Shown here piece after piece: positions 33,577-43,224 of a stretch of 64,000 nt of DNA. The position numbers and the translations under genes are program-made. The stretch lies in assembly GCF_039729195.1 (NCBI RefSeq), contig NZ_CP155796.1, positions 4,836,001 through 4,900,000 on the forward strand, in the 5' to 3' direction. The notes beneath the pieces were generated by a model. The model ran no database searches and was not told where the DNA came from. It saw only the letters and a program-made list of their open reading frames with translations. Position 1 is the stretch's first letter, and the number at the start of each line of letters is the position of its first letter. Source of the DNA: Mycobacterium sp. DL. Lineage in GTDB: Bacteria > Actinomycetota > Actinomycetes > Mycobacteriales > Mycobacteriaceae.

Positions 33577-34272
33577 TCACGCCTGGAAGCGGTAGCCCAT
33601 ACCGGCCTCGGTGATCAGGTGCACCGGGTGCGACGGGTCGGCTTCGAGTTTGCGTCGCAACTGCGCCAGGTACACCCGCAGATAGTGGGTCTCCTTGGCG
33701 TAGGCGGGTCCCCAGACTTCCTTGAGCAGTTCCTCGCGGCCGACGAGCTTGCCGCGGTTGCGTACCAGCATCTCGAGCATGCCCCACTCGGTCGGGGTCA
33801 GGTGCACCTCCGCGCCGTTGCGGGTGACTTTCTTGGCAGCCAGATCGACGGTGAACGACGACGTCTCGACGACGGGCTCGTCGGTGTCGGCGGCTGCTGC
33901 AGCCCGGCGTACCGCGGCCCGCAGGCGGGCCAGGAACTCGTCCATGCCAAAGGGTTTGGTCACGTAGTCGTCGGCGCCGGCATCGAGCGCCTCGACTTTG
34001 TCGGCGGAGTCGGTGCGAGCGGACAGCACGATCACCGGTGCGGTGAGCCAACCGCGCAGTCCGGCGAGGACCTCGATGCCGGACATGTCGGGCAGGCCGA
34101 GGTCGAGCACCACCACATCGGGCCGGTGATCGGCGGCCACCCGAAGTCCCTGGGCCCCGCTCGTGGCGGTGTGCACCTCGTAGCCGCGCACCGACAGGTT
34201 GATCCGCAGCGCGCGCAGGATCTGCGGTTCGTCGTCGATGACGAGAACCCGGGTCTTGGCGGGCGTCGTCAC
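33577..34272 (-). CDS. kdpE: KdpE response regulator
   Basis: This OmpR/PhoB-type regulator of 231 residues has a receiver domain with phospho-acceptor Asp in VVVLDLGLPDMSG near residue 54 and the switch Lys in VTKPFGMDEF. Its winged helix ends in HLITEAGMGYRFQA. It activates the kdp operon in response to K limitation. GTG 34272 overlaps the kdpD stop (GTGA). Confidence 0.95.
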   Translation of the reverse strand: MTTPAKTRVLVIDDEPQILRALRINLSVRGYEVHTATSGAQGLRVAADHRPDVVVLDLGLPDMSGIEVLAGLRGWLTAPVIVLSARTDSADKVEALDAGADDYVTKPFGMDEFLARLRAAVRRAAAAADTDEPVVETSSFTVDLAAKKVTRNGAEVHLTPTEWGMLEMLVRNRGKLVGREELLKEVWGPAYAKETHYLRVYLAQLRRKLEADPSHPVHLITEAGMGYRFQA

Positions 34273-36854
34273 GGCGCACCGTCTGCAGGCGGCGCGGCGA
34301 GGTCGATCTCGATCGTCAACCCACCACCGGGGGTGTCCGTGGAGGCGATGGTGCCGCCCATTGCTTCGACGAAACCTCGGGCAACCGAAAGGCCAAGGCC
34401 GACACCGATGCTGGTGTCGTGATCGCCGAGTCGCTGGAACGGTGCGAACAGCTGTCCTTCGTGACCGCGGGCGATGCCGGGACCCTCGTCGGCAACGGCG
34501 ATCAGCACCCGGTCACCCACCCGCCCCGCGGTGACCCGCACCGGATGGTCGTCGGAGTAGCGCAGTGCGTTGTCGATGACGTTGGCGAGCACCCGTTCGA
34601 GCAGTCCGCTGTCCGCCATCACCACAGAGTCGTTCACCTCGATCTTCACCCGGCCCAGCGAGCTGCTCCCAATACCTCTGGTGCCCTTGTTGATTCCGAG
34701 CAGTGCTCGCGGAACCGCCTCCTCCAGGTAGACCTTGCGCAGTTCGGGGCGCACCACGCCGGCAGCGAGGCGCGACGAGTCGAGCAGGTTGCCGACCAGC
34801 GCCGTCAGCTGATCGATCGACTCCTCGACGGTCGCCAGCAACTCTTCGGTGTCCTCGGGGGAGAAGCCGACATCGTCGCTGCGCAGGCTCGACACCGACG
34901 CTTTGGCGGCGGCCAGCGGGGTGCGCAGGTCATGGCTGACCGCCGACAGCAGGGAACGGCGCAGTTCGTCTGCTCGGGCGATGGCTTCGGCCCGGCCGGC
35001 TTCCTCGGTCAGTTCCTTCTGCGTGACCAGCCCGGCCGCCTGGTTGGCGACTGCGCCGAGCACCCGGCGGTCGCGGGCGGTGAGCCGACGTCCGGTCATC
35101 AGCAGCCGGAACGCGTCGGGGTCGTCGCCCGAGCCGACCTCGATGGCGGTGTCGGCCGCATCGGCGCTCACGCACGGGTCGGAGCCTGCGCAGCCGAGTA
35201 TCTCCGCTCGCTGCCCTTCGCCGCGCACCAGGCTGACCGCCCGCTGCGAGTATGCCTCGCGGACCCGCTCCAGCAGGGTGTCGAGATCTGCTCCGCGCAG
35301 CACCGATCCGGCGAACAACGCCAGCAACTCGGCTTCCTGAGCGGCCAGCTGAGCTTCCCGGGCGCGGCTCGCGGCGCCGTCGACCAGTGCGGCCACCGCG
35401 ACGGCGACCACGAGCAGCACGACGATCGTGATGGCGCTGTCCGGTTCGGAGATGGTGAAGGTGTACCTCGGTTCGGTGAGGAGGTAATTCAGCAGGATCC
35501 CGGACAGCACCGCCGAGAGCACCGCCGGCGCCACGCCGCCGAGCAGCGCGACGATCAGGACACCGACGAAGAACAGGGCGCTCTCGCCGCCGATTCCGAG
35601 GAACCTGTCCAGCAGAAGCGCGGTGAGGGCCGCGATCACGGACGGAACCACAACGGCTGCAAGCCAAGACGTGACGTGTCGTTGCCGCGGCGAGACCCTG
35701 GCCCACAGCGAGGTGCCGCGGGCCTCGTCGTGGGTCACCATGTGGACGTCGATCTTGCCGGATCGCTGGACGACGGTGGCGCCGATACCCTCGTCGAAGA
35801 TGCGCGCCCAGCGAGATCGCCGTGACGTGCCGAGGACCAACTGGGTGGCGTTCATCTGGCGGGCGAAGTCGAGCAGCGCGGCGGGCACATCGTCACCGGC
35901 CACGCTGTGCAGGGTCGCGCCGAGTGACACGGCCAGTTCCCGGATTCTCCCCATCTGCGGTGCGGAGATGCCGGACAGCCCGTCGCCGCGCACCACGTGG
36001 ACCACCATCAGCTCGGCGCCGGACCGAGATGCGATCCGGGATGCCCTGCGCACCAATGTCTCCGACTCCGCCCCGCCGGTGACGGCGACGACGACGCGTT
36101 CGCGCGCCTCCCAGGTGTCGGTGATCTTGTTGTCGGCGCGATACTTCTCCAGTGCGGCGTCGACCTGGTCGGCCAACCACAGCAGCGCCAGTTCACGCAG
36201 CGCTGTCAGGTTGCCTCGCCGGAAGTAGTTGGACAGTGCCGCATCCACCCGCTCAGGTGCATAGACGTTGCCGTGAGCGAGCCTGCGCCGCAACGCCTCC
36301 GGTGTGATGTCCACCAACTCGATCTGATCGGCGGCGCGCACCACCTCGTCGGGCACCTTCTCCTGCTGCTCGATGCCGGTGATCTGGGTGACGACGTCGT
36401 TGAGGCTTTCGAGGTGCTGCACGTTGACGGTGGTGATGACGGTGATCCCGGCGTCGAGGAGTTCCTCGATGTCCTGCCACCGTTTGGGGTTCTTGCTGCC
36501 CGGGGTGTTGGTGTGGGCGAGTTCGTCGACCAGCACCACCTCCGGGTGCCGTCGCAGGACGGCCTCGGTGTCGAGTTCCTCGAAGCTGCGGCCGCGGTAT
36601 TCGATGAGCTTCGGTGGCACCACCTCGATGCCGTCGACCAACTCCGCGGTCTTCTTCCGGCCGTGAGTCTCGACGACGGCGGCCACCACGTCGGTGCCGC
36701 GTTCGAGGCGTCGATGTGCCTCGCCGAGCATCGCGAAGGTCTTACCGACGCCCGGCGCCGCACCGAGGTAGATGCGCAGTTCACCCCGCTTGTCGCGCGA
36801 GTCCGACGAGCTCACATGCCCATCATCCACTGGCCGGCCGGGCAATGTGGTCAT
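34269..36854 (-). CDS. kdpD: KdpD sensor histidine kinase
   Basis: The 861-residue K+/turgor sensor has the cytoplasmic KdpD domain (Walker A GAAPGVGKTFAMLG near 32, Walker B VVLVDELAHTNTPGSK near 107), a universal-stress domain (VAVTGGAESETLVRR, near 255-370), four membrane helices (about 395-495), a GAF-like region, the HisKA box SAVSHDLRTPLAAAKAS near 650 and an ATPase domain (NVIDNALRYS; GPGIARGHEGQLF). An in-frame GTG a few codons in is an alternative start. It sits downstream of kdpC on the same strand. Confidence 0.95.
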   Translation of the reverse strand: MTTLPGRPVDDGHVSSSDSRDKRGELRIYLGAAPGVGKTFAMLGEAHRRLERGTDVVAAVVETHGRKKTAELVDGIEVVPPKLIEYRGRSFEELDTEAVLRRHPEVVLVDELAHTNTPGSKNPKRWQDIEELLDAGITVITTVNVQHLESLNDVVTQITGIEQQEKVPDEVVRAADQIELVDITPEALRRRLAHGNVYAPERVDAALSNYFRRGNLTALRELALLWLADQVDAALEKYRADNKITDTWEARERVVVAVTGGAESETLVRRASRIASRSGAELMVVHVVRGDGLSGISAPQMGRIRELAVSLGATLHSVAGDDVPAALLDFARQMNATQLVLGTSRRSRWARIFDEGIGATVVQRSGKIDVHMVTHDEARGTSLWARVSPRQRHVTSWLAAVVVPSVIAALTALLLDRFLGIGGESALFFVGVLIVALLGGVAPAVLSAVLSGILLNYLLTEPRYTFTISEPDSAITIVVLLVVAVAVAALVDGAASRAREAQLAAQEAELLALFAGSVLRGADLDTLLERVREAYSQRAVSLVRGEGQRAEILGCAGSDPCVSADAADTAIEVGSGDDPDAFRLLMTGRRLTARDRRVLGAVANQAAGLVTQKELTEEAGRAEAIARADELRRSLLSAVSHDLRTPLAAAKASVSSLRSDDVGFSPEDTEELLATVEESIDQLTALVGNLLDSSRLAAGVVRPELRKVYLEEAVPRALLGINKGTRGIGSSSLGRVKIEVNDSVVMADSGLLERVLANVIDNALRYSDDHPVRVTAGRVGDRVLIAVADEGPGIARGHEGQLFAPFQRLGDHDTSIGVGLGLSVARGFVEAMGGTIASTDTPGGGLTIEIDLAAPPADGAP

Positions 36855-36955
36855 CGCGGTGCTCGGCGCCAGATCGACACTACGGTCGTGGCGCGCCCGG
36901 ATCTCTCAGCGATCACGGCCATGGTGTCGATCTCGGCCCGAGCACGCGTCCGCGG

Positions 36956-37804
36956 TCACTCGCTGCCATCGAGCGCCAGGTTGAGCTCGAGAACATTCAC
37001 CCGTGGGTGCCCCAGGAAGCCCAGCGTGCGGCCCTCGGTGTGGGCTGCGACCAGCGAGCGCACCTGATCGGGGGTCATGCCGCGGGCGGCGGCCACCCGG
37101 TTGACCTGCAGATCGGCGTAGGCGGTGGAGATGTGCGGGTCCAGGCCGCTGCCGCTCGCGGTGACAGCGTCCGCGGGCACTTGCGGCTCGTCGGCGGCGG
37201 CACCGCGGACCGGCACGATCCGTCCTACGCGGTAGTCCTCCCCGGGCTCGGCGCACTCGACCCGGACGCCCTCGTAGGTCGCCAGGAACGGTGTCGACGT
37301 CGTGTCGCAGGGCTCGTTGACGCTGACCACCCGGGTGGGGCGGGCATCCCGTGGGCCGATCACCGACAGCACGGCGCCGACACCGCCGTCGGTGCAGAAC
37401 GGCCGCGCTCCGCTGACCCCGTCCAATTCGCCGGCGGCCGCGCTGCGCGAACACACCAGGGTGAGCAGGCTCGGTGCGTCGGGCAGATCCACCACGTCCT
37501 CCGGGCCGAGGTTGCTTGCGCTGGTCGACAGCGTGTCGTAGCCGTCGCCTGCGGCCGACGGGCGGCCCTGGAAGTACTGCGGCAGCGGGTTTCCCTCGGG
37601 ATCGGTGTACAGCTGGCCGATCAGGCTGCTGCCGACGGGGCGCCCGTCGACCTCGAGCAGTGAGCCCTCGGCCTTGTCGTCCAAGCCGGGCAGCTGGGCG
37701 ACAACCCACACCAGCAGCGGGTACGCGAGTCCGAGGATGGCGGTGAACAGCAGCAGCGCGCGCAGCGCGGCCCAGTGCTGACGAGCGATGGTGGAAAATT
37801 TCAT
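36956..37804 (-). CDS. kdpC: KdpC subunit of the K+-transporting ATPase, with an insertion
   Basis: KdpC is the single-pass subunit that stabilises the KdpFABC pump. It has one N-terminal membrane helix (ALRALLLFTAILGLAYPLLVW), the early motif QLYTDPEGNPLPQYFQGRPSAAGDGYD, and the C-terminal SGSGLDPHIS..A..QV.RVA..RG. Its 282 residues are about 80 more than usual. The extra part (about 95-180, with four Cys) lies between these motifs and is likely an extracytoplasmic insertion. Confidence 0.93.
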   Translation of the reverse strand: MKFSTIARQHWAALRALLLFTAILGLAYPLLVWVVAQLPGLDDKAEGSLLEVDGRPVGSSLIGQLYTDPEGNPLPQYFQGRPSAAGDGYDTLSTSASNLGPEDVVDLPDAPSLLTLVCSRSAAAGELDGVSGARPFCTDGGVGAVLSVIGPRDARPTRVVSVNEPCDTTSTPFLATYEGVRVECAEPGEDYRVGRIVPVRGAAADEPQVPADAVTASGSGLDPHISTAYADLQVNRVAAARGMTPDQVRSLVAAHTEGRTLGFLGHPRVNVLELNLALDGSE

Positions 37805-37805
37805 G

Positions 37806-39950
37806 TCACATTCCCGGGAAGAGTTGGATGACCAGATCGATCAGTTTGATACCGATGAACGGCGCGAGGATGCCGCCGAGTCCGAAGACGTAGAGGTTGC
37901 GGCTCAACAGCTTTGACGCACTGCTCGGGGTGTATCGAACTCCGCGCAGCGACAACGGGATCAGGGCGACGATGATGATCGCGTTGAAGACCACCGCGGA
38001 CAGGATCGCCGACTGCGGGCTGTGCAAGCGCATGATGTTGAGCACGTCCAGACCGGGGAACAGGCCGACGAACAGTGCCGGGATGATCGCGAAGTACTTC
38101 GCGATGTCGTTGGCGATGGAGAACGTCGTCAGCGCACCGCGGGTGATCAGCAACTGCTTGCCGATCTCGACGATCTCGATCAACTTGGTCGGATCGGAGT
38201 CGAGATCGACCATGTTGCCGGCTTCCTTGGCCGCCGAGGTGCCGGTGTTCATGGCCACCCCCACATCGGCCTGGGCCAGCGCGGGCGCGTCGTTGGTGCC
38301 GTCGCCCGTCATCGCGACGAGTCGGCCACCGGCCTGCTCCCGTTTGATGAAGGCCATCTTGTCCTCGGGGGTGGCCTCGGCGAGGAAGTCGTCGACACCG
38401 GCCTCGTCGGCAATGGCTTTGGCGGTCAACGGGTTGTCGCCGGTTACCATCACCGTGCGGATCCCCATCCGGCGCATCTCGTCGAAGCGTTCCCGCATCC
38501 CCGCCTTGACGACGTCCTTGAGGTGAATGACCCCGAGAACGGTCGCCCTGCCATCCCGGACCTCACCGACGGCCAGCGGCGTGCCGCCGGCAGCGGAGAT
38601 CCCGTCGACGATGTCGCCGAGTTCGGCCGGCACCGTGCCGCCTTCGGCGCGAACCCAATCGGCCACTGCGGCGGCCGCACCCTTGCGCAGTCGGTGACCG
38701 TCCAGGTCGACACCCGACATCCTTGTGGTGGCGGAGAATTCGATCCAGGTGGCGTTGGTCAGCTCGCCGGGGGTGCGGGCCCGCAGTCCGTACCGCTGTT
38801 TGGCGAACACCACGATGGACCGGCCTTCCGGTGTCTCGTCGGCCAGGCTGGACAACTGGGCCGCGTCGGCCAGCGCGTCGGCCGTCACCCCGTGCAGAGC
38901 GACGAAGTCGGAAGCCTGACGGTTGCCGAGCGTGATGGTGCCGGTCTTGTCGAGCAGCAGGGTGTTCACGTCACCGGCAGCCTCCACCGCGCGCCCGGAC
39001 ATGGCCAGCACATTGCGCTGCACCAGTCGGTCCATTCCGGCGATCCCGATGGCGCTCAACAGCGCCCCGATCGTCGTCGGGATGAGACACACCAGAAGGG
39101 CGACCATGACGATGCCGGTGATGCCGTTTCCGTTCAACGCCAGGGTGTCCGGCACCCCCGGGTTGTTCGCCTTGGAGAAGATCGCCAGTGGCTGCAGCGT
39201 CGTTACGGCGAAGACGAAGATGATCGTCAACGAGGACAGCAGGATGTTGAGCGCGATCTCATTGGGGGTCTTCTGCCGGTTCGCACCTTCGACGAGCCCG
39301 ATCATCCGGTCGATGAAGCTCTCGCCGGGCTTCTGCGTGATCCGGACGACGATCCGGTCCGACAGCACGGTCGTGCCGCCGGTCACCGCCGACCGGTCGC
39401 CGCCCGACTCGCGGATGACGGGTGCGGATTCGCCGGTGATGGCCGATTCGTCGACCGACGCAATACCTTCGACGACGTCGCCGTCACCGGGGATGGTCTG
39501 GCCGGCCTCCACGACGACCACATCGCCCTGTTGGAGCAGCGGCGCGCCCACTTCTTCCTCGGCACCGGCCTCACCGGGTGTCCAACCGGTGAGGCGGCGT
39601 GCCGTCGTGGCGGTCTGGGTCTTGCGCAGGCTCGCGGCCTGCGCCTTGCCCCGACCCTCGGCCACCGCTTCGGCGAGATTGGCGAAGATCACGGTGAGCC
39701 AGAGCCATCCGACGATCAGCCAGGCGAACCAGGAGGGTTCCATGATCGCCAGAATCGTGCTGCAGAGTGCACCGAGTTCGACGATGAACATCACCGGGTT
39801 GCGCCACAGGGTGCGCGGATCGAGCTTGCGCAGCGCGTCCGGAATCGATGTCCACAGCATGGCGGGGTCGAGAAGTCCGCCCTTCACCCTCGTGGCCGTA
39901 CCGGGTTCCGAGTGCTGCTGTGGTGCGTCTTCGATGGTGGTGACCGGCAT
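37806..39950 (-). CDS. kdpB: KdpB, P-type ATPase catalytic subunit
   Basis: This 714-residue P-type ATPase subunit has the phosphorylated Asp in [14 protein letters not shown] near residue 333, the actuator motif ITGESAPV near 184, and [20 protein letters not shown] near 545. It hydrolyses ATP to drive K+ uptake through KdpA. Its start overlaps the kdpA stop (TGATG), and kdpC follows after 1 bp. Confidence 0.97.
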   Translation of the reverse strand: MPVTTIEDAPQQHSEPGTATRVKGGLLDPAMLWTSIPDALRKLDPRTLWRNPVMFIVELGALCSTILAIMEPSWFAWLIVGWLWLTVIFANLAEAVAEGRGKAQAASLRKTQTATTARRLTGWTPGEAGAEEEVGAPLLQQGDVVVVEAGQTIPGDGDVVEGIASVDESAITGESAPVIRESGGDRSAVTGGTTVLSDRIVVRITQKPGESFIDRMIGLVEGANRQKTPNEIALNILLSSLTIIFVFAVTTLQPLAIFSKANNPGVPDTLALNGNGITGIVMVALLVCLIPTTIGALLSAIGIAGMDRLVQRNVLAMSGRAVEAAGDVNTLLLDKTGTITLGNRQASDFVALHGVTADALADAAQLSSLADETPEGRSIVVFAKQRYGLRARTPGELTNATWIEFSATTRMSGVDLDGHRLRKGAAAAVADWVRAEGGTVPAELGDIVDGISAAGGTPLAVGEVRDGRATVLGVIHLKDVVKAGMRERFDEMRRMGIRTVMVTGDNPLTAKAIADEAGVDDFLAEATPEDKMAFIKREQAGGRLVAMTGDGTNDAPALAQADVGVAMNTGTSAAKEAGNMVDLDSDPTKLIEIVEIGKQLLITRGALTTFSIANDIAKYFAIIPALFVGLFPGLDVLNIMRLHSPQSAILSAVVFNAIIIVALIPLSLRGVRYTPSSASKLLSRNLYVFGLGGILAPFIGIKLIDLVIQLFPGM

Positions 39951-41620
39951 CAGTGAAGTCCTTCAGCGAGGGGTCCGAGCGCGAGCGCGGGCAGGAAGGT
40001 GAGGGCGACAAGAATCAGCGTCACGCCGACGACCAGACCGACGAACTGTGGCCGGTGTGTGGGCAGGGTCCCGATGGACTCCGGTGTCTTCGCCTGTGCG
40101 GCAAGGGCACCGGCCAGGGCGAGCGCGACGATGATGGGCAGGAACCTGCCGAACACCATCGCCAGCCCCAAAGCGGTGTTGTAAAAGGTGGTGTTGACGC
40201 CGATGCCGGCGAAAGCCGAGCCGTTGTTGTTGCCGGCGGAGGTGAACGCATACAGCACCTCGGAGAGCCCGTGCGGACCGGTGTTGAGCATGCTCTCCCG
40301 CGCGCCCGGCATCGCCATCGCGACCGCGGTCCCGGTCAGCACGATCAGCGGGGTGATCAGGAAATAGGTTGCGGCCAGCTTGATCTCACGGGGGGTGATC
40401 TTCTTGCCCAGATACTCCGGGGTGCGGCCGACCATGAGACCGGCGACGAAGACCGTGATGATGGCCAGGATGAGCATGCCGTACAGGCCCGAGCCCACCC
40501 CGCCTGGCGCGACCTCACCGAGCTGCATGTTGAACAGCAACATCAGGCCCCCGAGGCTGGTGTAGGAGTCGTGGAAGGAGTCGACCGCGCCGGTGGAGGT
40601 CAGCGTGGTGGCTGCGGCGAACACCGCCGAGTTGGCGACGCCGAAGCGTTGTTCGACACCTTCCATGGATGCGCCGACAGCCGTCGGGACGGTGCCGTGG
40701 TGCTGCATCTGGAACAACATCGTCAGGCTCACGCTGACGGTCGCGATGACGGCCATCACAGCCACGATCGCGTAACCCTGCCTCCGGCTTTCGACCATTC
40801 GGCCGAAGGTCCGGGGCAGTGAGAACGCGATGACGGTGAGCAGGAAGATCTCGACCCAGTTCGTCCATGTGGTGGGGTTCTCGAACGGGTGGGCCGAATT
40901 GACGTTGAAGAAGCCACCGCCGTTGGTGCCGAGCTCCTTGATCGCCTCCTGGCTGGCGACCGGACCTCCGGGGATCGTCTGCTGCGCCCCGGCGATGGTG
41001 TTCACGACCTGGTCGTGCAAGCCGAAGTTCTGAATCACACCGCCGGAGACCAGAATGACCGCGCCGATGAGGCCCAGCGGCAACAGAATTCGGAGGACAC
41101 CTCGCACCAGATCCACCCAGAAGTTGCCGAGTTCGCCGGTGCTGCGTCGGGCCAGTCCACGCACGAACGCGACCGCGACGGCCATTCCGACCGCCGCGGA
41201 CACGAAGTTCTGCACCGTGAGCCCGGCCATCTGCACCAGGTGGCCTTGGGTTGATTCCCCGGAGTAGGCCTGCCAGTTGGTGTTCGTGACGAAGCTGACC
41301 GCGGTGTTCCAGGCCAGCGCGGGGGTGATCTCGGTGGCGGGCTCGCTCAGATGCAGCGGCAGCCTGCCCTGCACGAGCTGGAAGGTGAACAGGAACACGA
41401 TGCTGACCGCCGCGAAGGCGAGCACGCTGCGGGCGTATGCCCCCCAGGTCTGCTCGGCCTTCGGGTCCGCGCCGATGATCCGGTAGATCATCCGCTCGGC
41501 GCGAGAGTCCTTGGTGGTCGCATATACCCGGTACAGGTAGTCGCCGAGCGGTACGTGGACCGCGGCCAGCGCGATGGCGAGGGAGAGGGCGAACAGAACG
41601 CCGGCGGCGGTGGCGCTCAC
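39950..41620 (-). CDS. kdpA: KdpA, K+-binding channel-like subunit
   Basis: This 556-residue membrane protein has the four P-loop selectivity segments, seen as [34 protein letters not shown] and [11 protein letters not shown], with about ten membrane helices. The GTG start at 41620 shares a base with the kdpF stop (TAGTG), so translation is coupled. Confidence 0.97.
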   Translation of the reverse strand: MSATAAGVLFALSLAIALAAVHVPLGDYLYRVYATTKDSRAERMIYRIIGADPKAEQTWGAYARSVLAFAAVSIVFLFTFQLVQGRLPLHLSEPATEITPALAWNTAVSFVTNTNWQAYSGESTQGHLVQMAGLTVQNFVSAAVGMAVAVAFVRGLARRSTGELGNFWVDLVRGVLRILLPLGLIGAVILVSGGVIQNFGLHDQVVNTIAGAQQTIPGGPVASQEAIKELGTNGGGFFNVNSAHPFENPTTWTNWVEIFLLTVIAFSLPRTFGRMVESRRQGYAIVAVMAVIATVSVSLTMLFQMQHHGTVPTAVGASMEGVEQRFGVANSAVFAAATTLTSTGAVDSFHDSYTSLGGLMLLFNMQLGEVAPGGVGSGLYGMLILAIITVFVAGLMVGRTPEYLGKKITPREIKLAATYFLITPLIVLTGTAVAMAMPGARESMLNTGPHGLSEVLYAFTSAGNNNGSAFAGIGVNTTFYNTALGLAMVFGRFLPIIVALALAGALAAQAKTPESIGTLPTHRPQFVGLVVGVTLILVALTFLPALALGPLAEGLH

Positions 41621-41706
41621 TAGAACCGCTCCGGAAAGAGCAATGCGGCGAACAGGAACACGGCGATCGTGACGGCCAGCGCGAGGCCGACCAGGTTCGG
41701 GATCAC
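41620..41706 (-). CDS. kdpF: KdpF small subunit
   Basis: This 28-residue single membrane helix ([20 protein letters not shown], ending FPERF) has the typical KdpF sequence; KdpF stabilises the KdpFABC complex. It starts GTG 41706, which overlaps the stop of the preceding small ORF as GTGA, and its stop overlaps kdpA. Confidence 0.88.
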   Translation of the reverse strand: MIPNLVGLALAVTIAVFLFAALLFPERF

Positions 41707-41786
41707 AGGCGCTCGACGCCCTTCTGGATCAAGCCGAGTAGGGCGAAGACCGCCACCGTCAGCGCGACGTAGATGGCCACAGACAT
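41703..41786 (-). CDS. 27-residue membrane miniprotein preceding kdpF
   Basis: ATG 41786 opens a frame coding [19 protein letters not shown] followed by IQKGVERL, a single hydrophobic helix with a basic end, and stops at TGA 41705-41703. That stop overlaps the kdpF GTG (GTGA), the same coupling used through the rest of the operon. It is too short for normal gene finders. I believe similar short ORFs occur before kdpF in other actinobacteria, but could not check. A role as a second small subunit or regulator of the pump is inference. Confidence 0.65.
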   Translation of the reverse strand: MSVAIYVALTVAVFALLGLIQKGVERL

Positions 41787-41849
41787 CACGGGGTATCAGC
41801 ACTCCTGCGTTCGTTGACACCTGCGCCCGAAGTGGGCAGGTGCGAACGC

Positions 41850-41855
41850 CAAGGT
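41850..41855 (-). promoter_or_regulatory. Possible -10 of the kdp operon promoter
   Basis: On the minus strand TACCTT (41855-41850) fits TANNNT and would start transcription near 41842, about 55 bp before the first kdp ORF. Upstream (41880-41930) ACCGT recurs (ACCGTAAAAACGG, AACCGTCAATG), which could be KdpE contact sites. Assignment is tentative. Confidence 0.35.
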
Positions 41856-41941
41856 AGGCCCGCTACCGAGTGGCTGAACTGGGCATTGACGGTTTCTTGA
41901 CGCCGGTGCGCGCCGTTTTTACGGTCTCCTTGCGCGCTGGG

Positions 41942-42196
41942 TCAGTGAGGCGCGACAACACCCGCAGCGCGGGCGTTGGTGAGCAGGTGGTCCCAGATGC
42001 GCTCTCCGGTGACGATCAGGGTGAGGGCGCCCGCGACCACGACCGATGAGGCAGCCCAATACGCCCACACGGCGTGGGTGCCGAGCAAGGTCAGCAGCAC
42101 AACGCCGACAGCGAGTGCGAACACCGCTGCGAGCGCAGCATGGCGCGAGTGACGGGGCACTCCGCCACCGGCACCGCGACCCGTGATGACAGTCAT
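41942..42196 (-). CDS. Small two-helix membrane protein of unknown function
   Basis: This 84-residue protein has two hydrophobic segments (AALAAVFALAVGVVLLTLLG and AYWAASSVVVAGALTLIV) after a short basic N-terminus. I do not recognise the family. It lies upstream of the kdp operon on the same strand, with a 155-bp gap that holds the probable kdp promoter. Confidence 0.6.
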   Translation of the reverse strand: MTVITGRGAGGGVPRHSRHAALAAVFALAVGVVLLTLLGTHAVWAYWAASSVVVAGALTLIVTGERIWDHLLTNARAAGVVAPH

Positions 42197-42304
42197 GACT
42201 CAACGGTGAGGTTGTTGCCTAAGAGGCGGCTCATCGGTTGCTGTGGAATTCCTTTGAGTCTCGAGTCGCTCGTCCGACGGGCCCGGTGGTGGGAGGATCA
42301 TGCG

Positions 42305-42811
42305 GTGGCCGGCGAGGAACCTGACGAGAGCCCGCGCCTGCGCGACGAAACCGAGAGCGAACGGTTGGACCGCAATTGGGCCAGCTTGCTGCAGGAGTTG
42401 CGAGTCGTGCAGACCGGCGTGGCGCTGCTGACGGGGTTTCTGCTGACGCTGCCGTTTCAGCAGCGGTTCGACATCCTCGACGACACCATGGTCACGGTGT
42501 ACATGGTGACCGTGAGCGCGGCGGTGCTGTCCACGGCGTTACTCGTCGCGCCCGTGCCGATGCACCGATTGTTGTTCCGGCGCCACCGGCTGGTTTCCCT
42601 GGTCACCGCGGCGCATCGTTGTGCCTATACAGGTGTGCTCTTCCTCGCAGTCGCGCTGACCGGGATGACCACGATCATCTTCGACGCGGTGTCGGGCCGA
42701 ACTGCAGCACTCATCGCCGGCGGGTGTGCGCTGGCCGTATTCGCCGCACTTTGGCTGATACTGCCAATGGCCATGCGCGACGGGAACAGCAACGACCCGG
42801 CGCAACGCTAG
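42305..42811 (+). CDS. DUF6328-type membrane protein
   Basis: GTG 42305 is preceded at 8 bp by GGGAGG and gives 168 residues. An N-terminal acidic segment (ESERLDRNWASLLQELRVVQTGVALLTGFLLTLPFQQRF) leads into four membrane helices, with PMHRLLFRRH between helices 2 and 3. This LLQELRVVQTG.Q.L.GFLL pattern is the DUF6328 signature. Function unknown. Start codons upstream in frame lack a ribosome site. Confidence 0.75.
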   Translation: MAGEEPDESPRLRDETESERLDRNWASLLQELRVVQTGVALLTGFLLTLPFQQRFDILDDTMVTVYMVTVSAAVLSTALLVAPVPMHRLLFRRHRLVSLVTAAHRCAYTGVLFLAVALTGMTTIIFDAVSGRTAALIAGGCALAVFAALWLILPMAMRDGNSNDPAQR

Positions 42812-42814
42812 CGC

Positions 42815-42997
42815 TCAGGACTGCTGGCTGCGCGCTTCGGCGCCACTTTCCTGCGCATCGAAGTCGTCGTCGGAACCGGTGCGACCGACGTAGGCGCCGT
42901 CGTCGTCTGAGCTGGCACGTGAACTCGCCACCTTGGGATCGGACTCGACGCCCGATTCGTTCTTGTCCGAATTCGGCTGATTCTCTGGCTGATTCAT
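42815..42997 (-). CDS. Small acidic, disordered hydrophilic protein
   Basis: This 60-residue protein (start MNQPENQPNSDKNESG) is rich in Ser, Asp, Glu and Gln and has no hydrophobic core, like many stress-induced disordered proteins. An AAGGAG ribosome site lies upstream of ATG 42997, and a SigF-like promoter at 43029-43054. I do not recognise the family. Confidence 0.6.
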   Translation of the reverse strand: MNQPENQPNSDKNESGVESDPKVASSRASSDDDGAYVGRTGSDDDFDAQESGAEARSQQS

Positions 42998-43028
42998 GGT
43001 GTGGCTCCTTCTTTCCGTCGGCTCGGGC

Positions 43029-43054
43029 ATGCCCGGGTACGGCACACCCGAAAC
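43029..43054 (-). promoter_or_regulatory. SigF-like promoter for the small acidic protein
   Basis: On the minus strand GGTTT/GTTT (ending 43051), a 16-bp spacer and GGGCAT (43034-43029) match the SigF consensus apart from one base in the -10. Transcription would start near 43021, 24 bp before the ATG. Confidence 0.4.
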
Positions 43055-43111
43055 CCTGGACGCGGCAATCAGAACGAGCGATGACGTGTGACTGACATCG
43101 GTGCGTGAATC

Positions 43112-43138
43112 GTTTCGGTGCTGCGTCGTGCCGGGTAT
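43112..43138 (+). promoter_or_regulatory. SigF promoter before the UsfY-like gene
   Basis: GTTT (43112-43115), exactly 17 bp, then GGGTAT (43133-43138) is an exact match to the mycobacterial SigF consensus. The start would be near 43146, giving an 80-nt leader before ATG 43225. Confidence 0.7.
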
Positions 43139-43224
43139 CCGCGGCCCATGCGAGCACTGCGACCGATGCACTGCACCAGGTGCTCGAGACAGTTGCGATG
43201 TGAATGATGTTGGAGAGGAATCCC

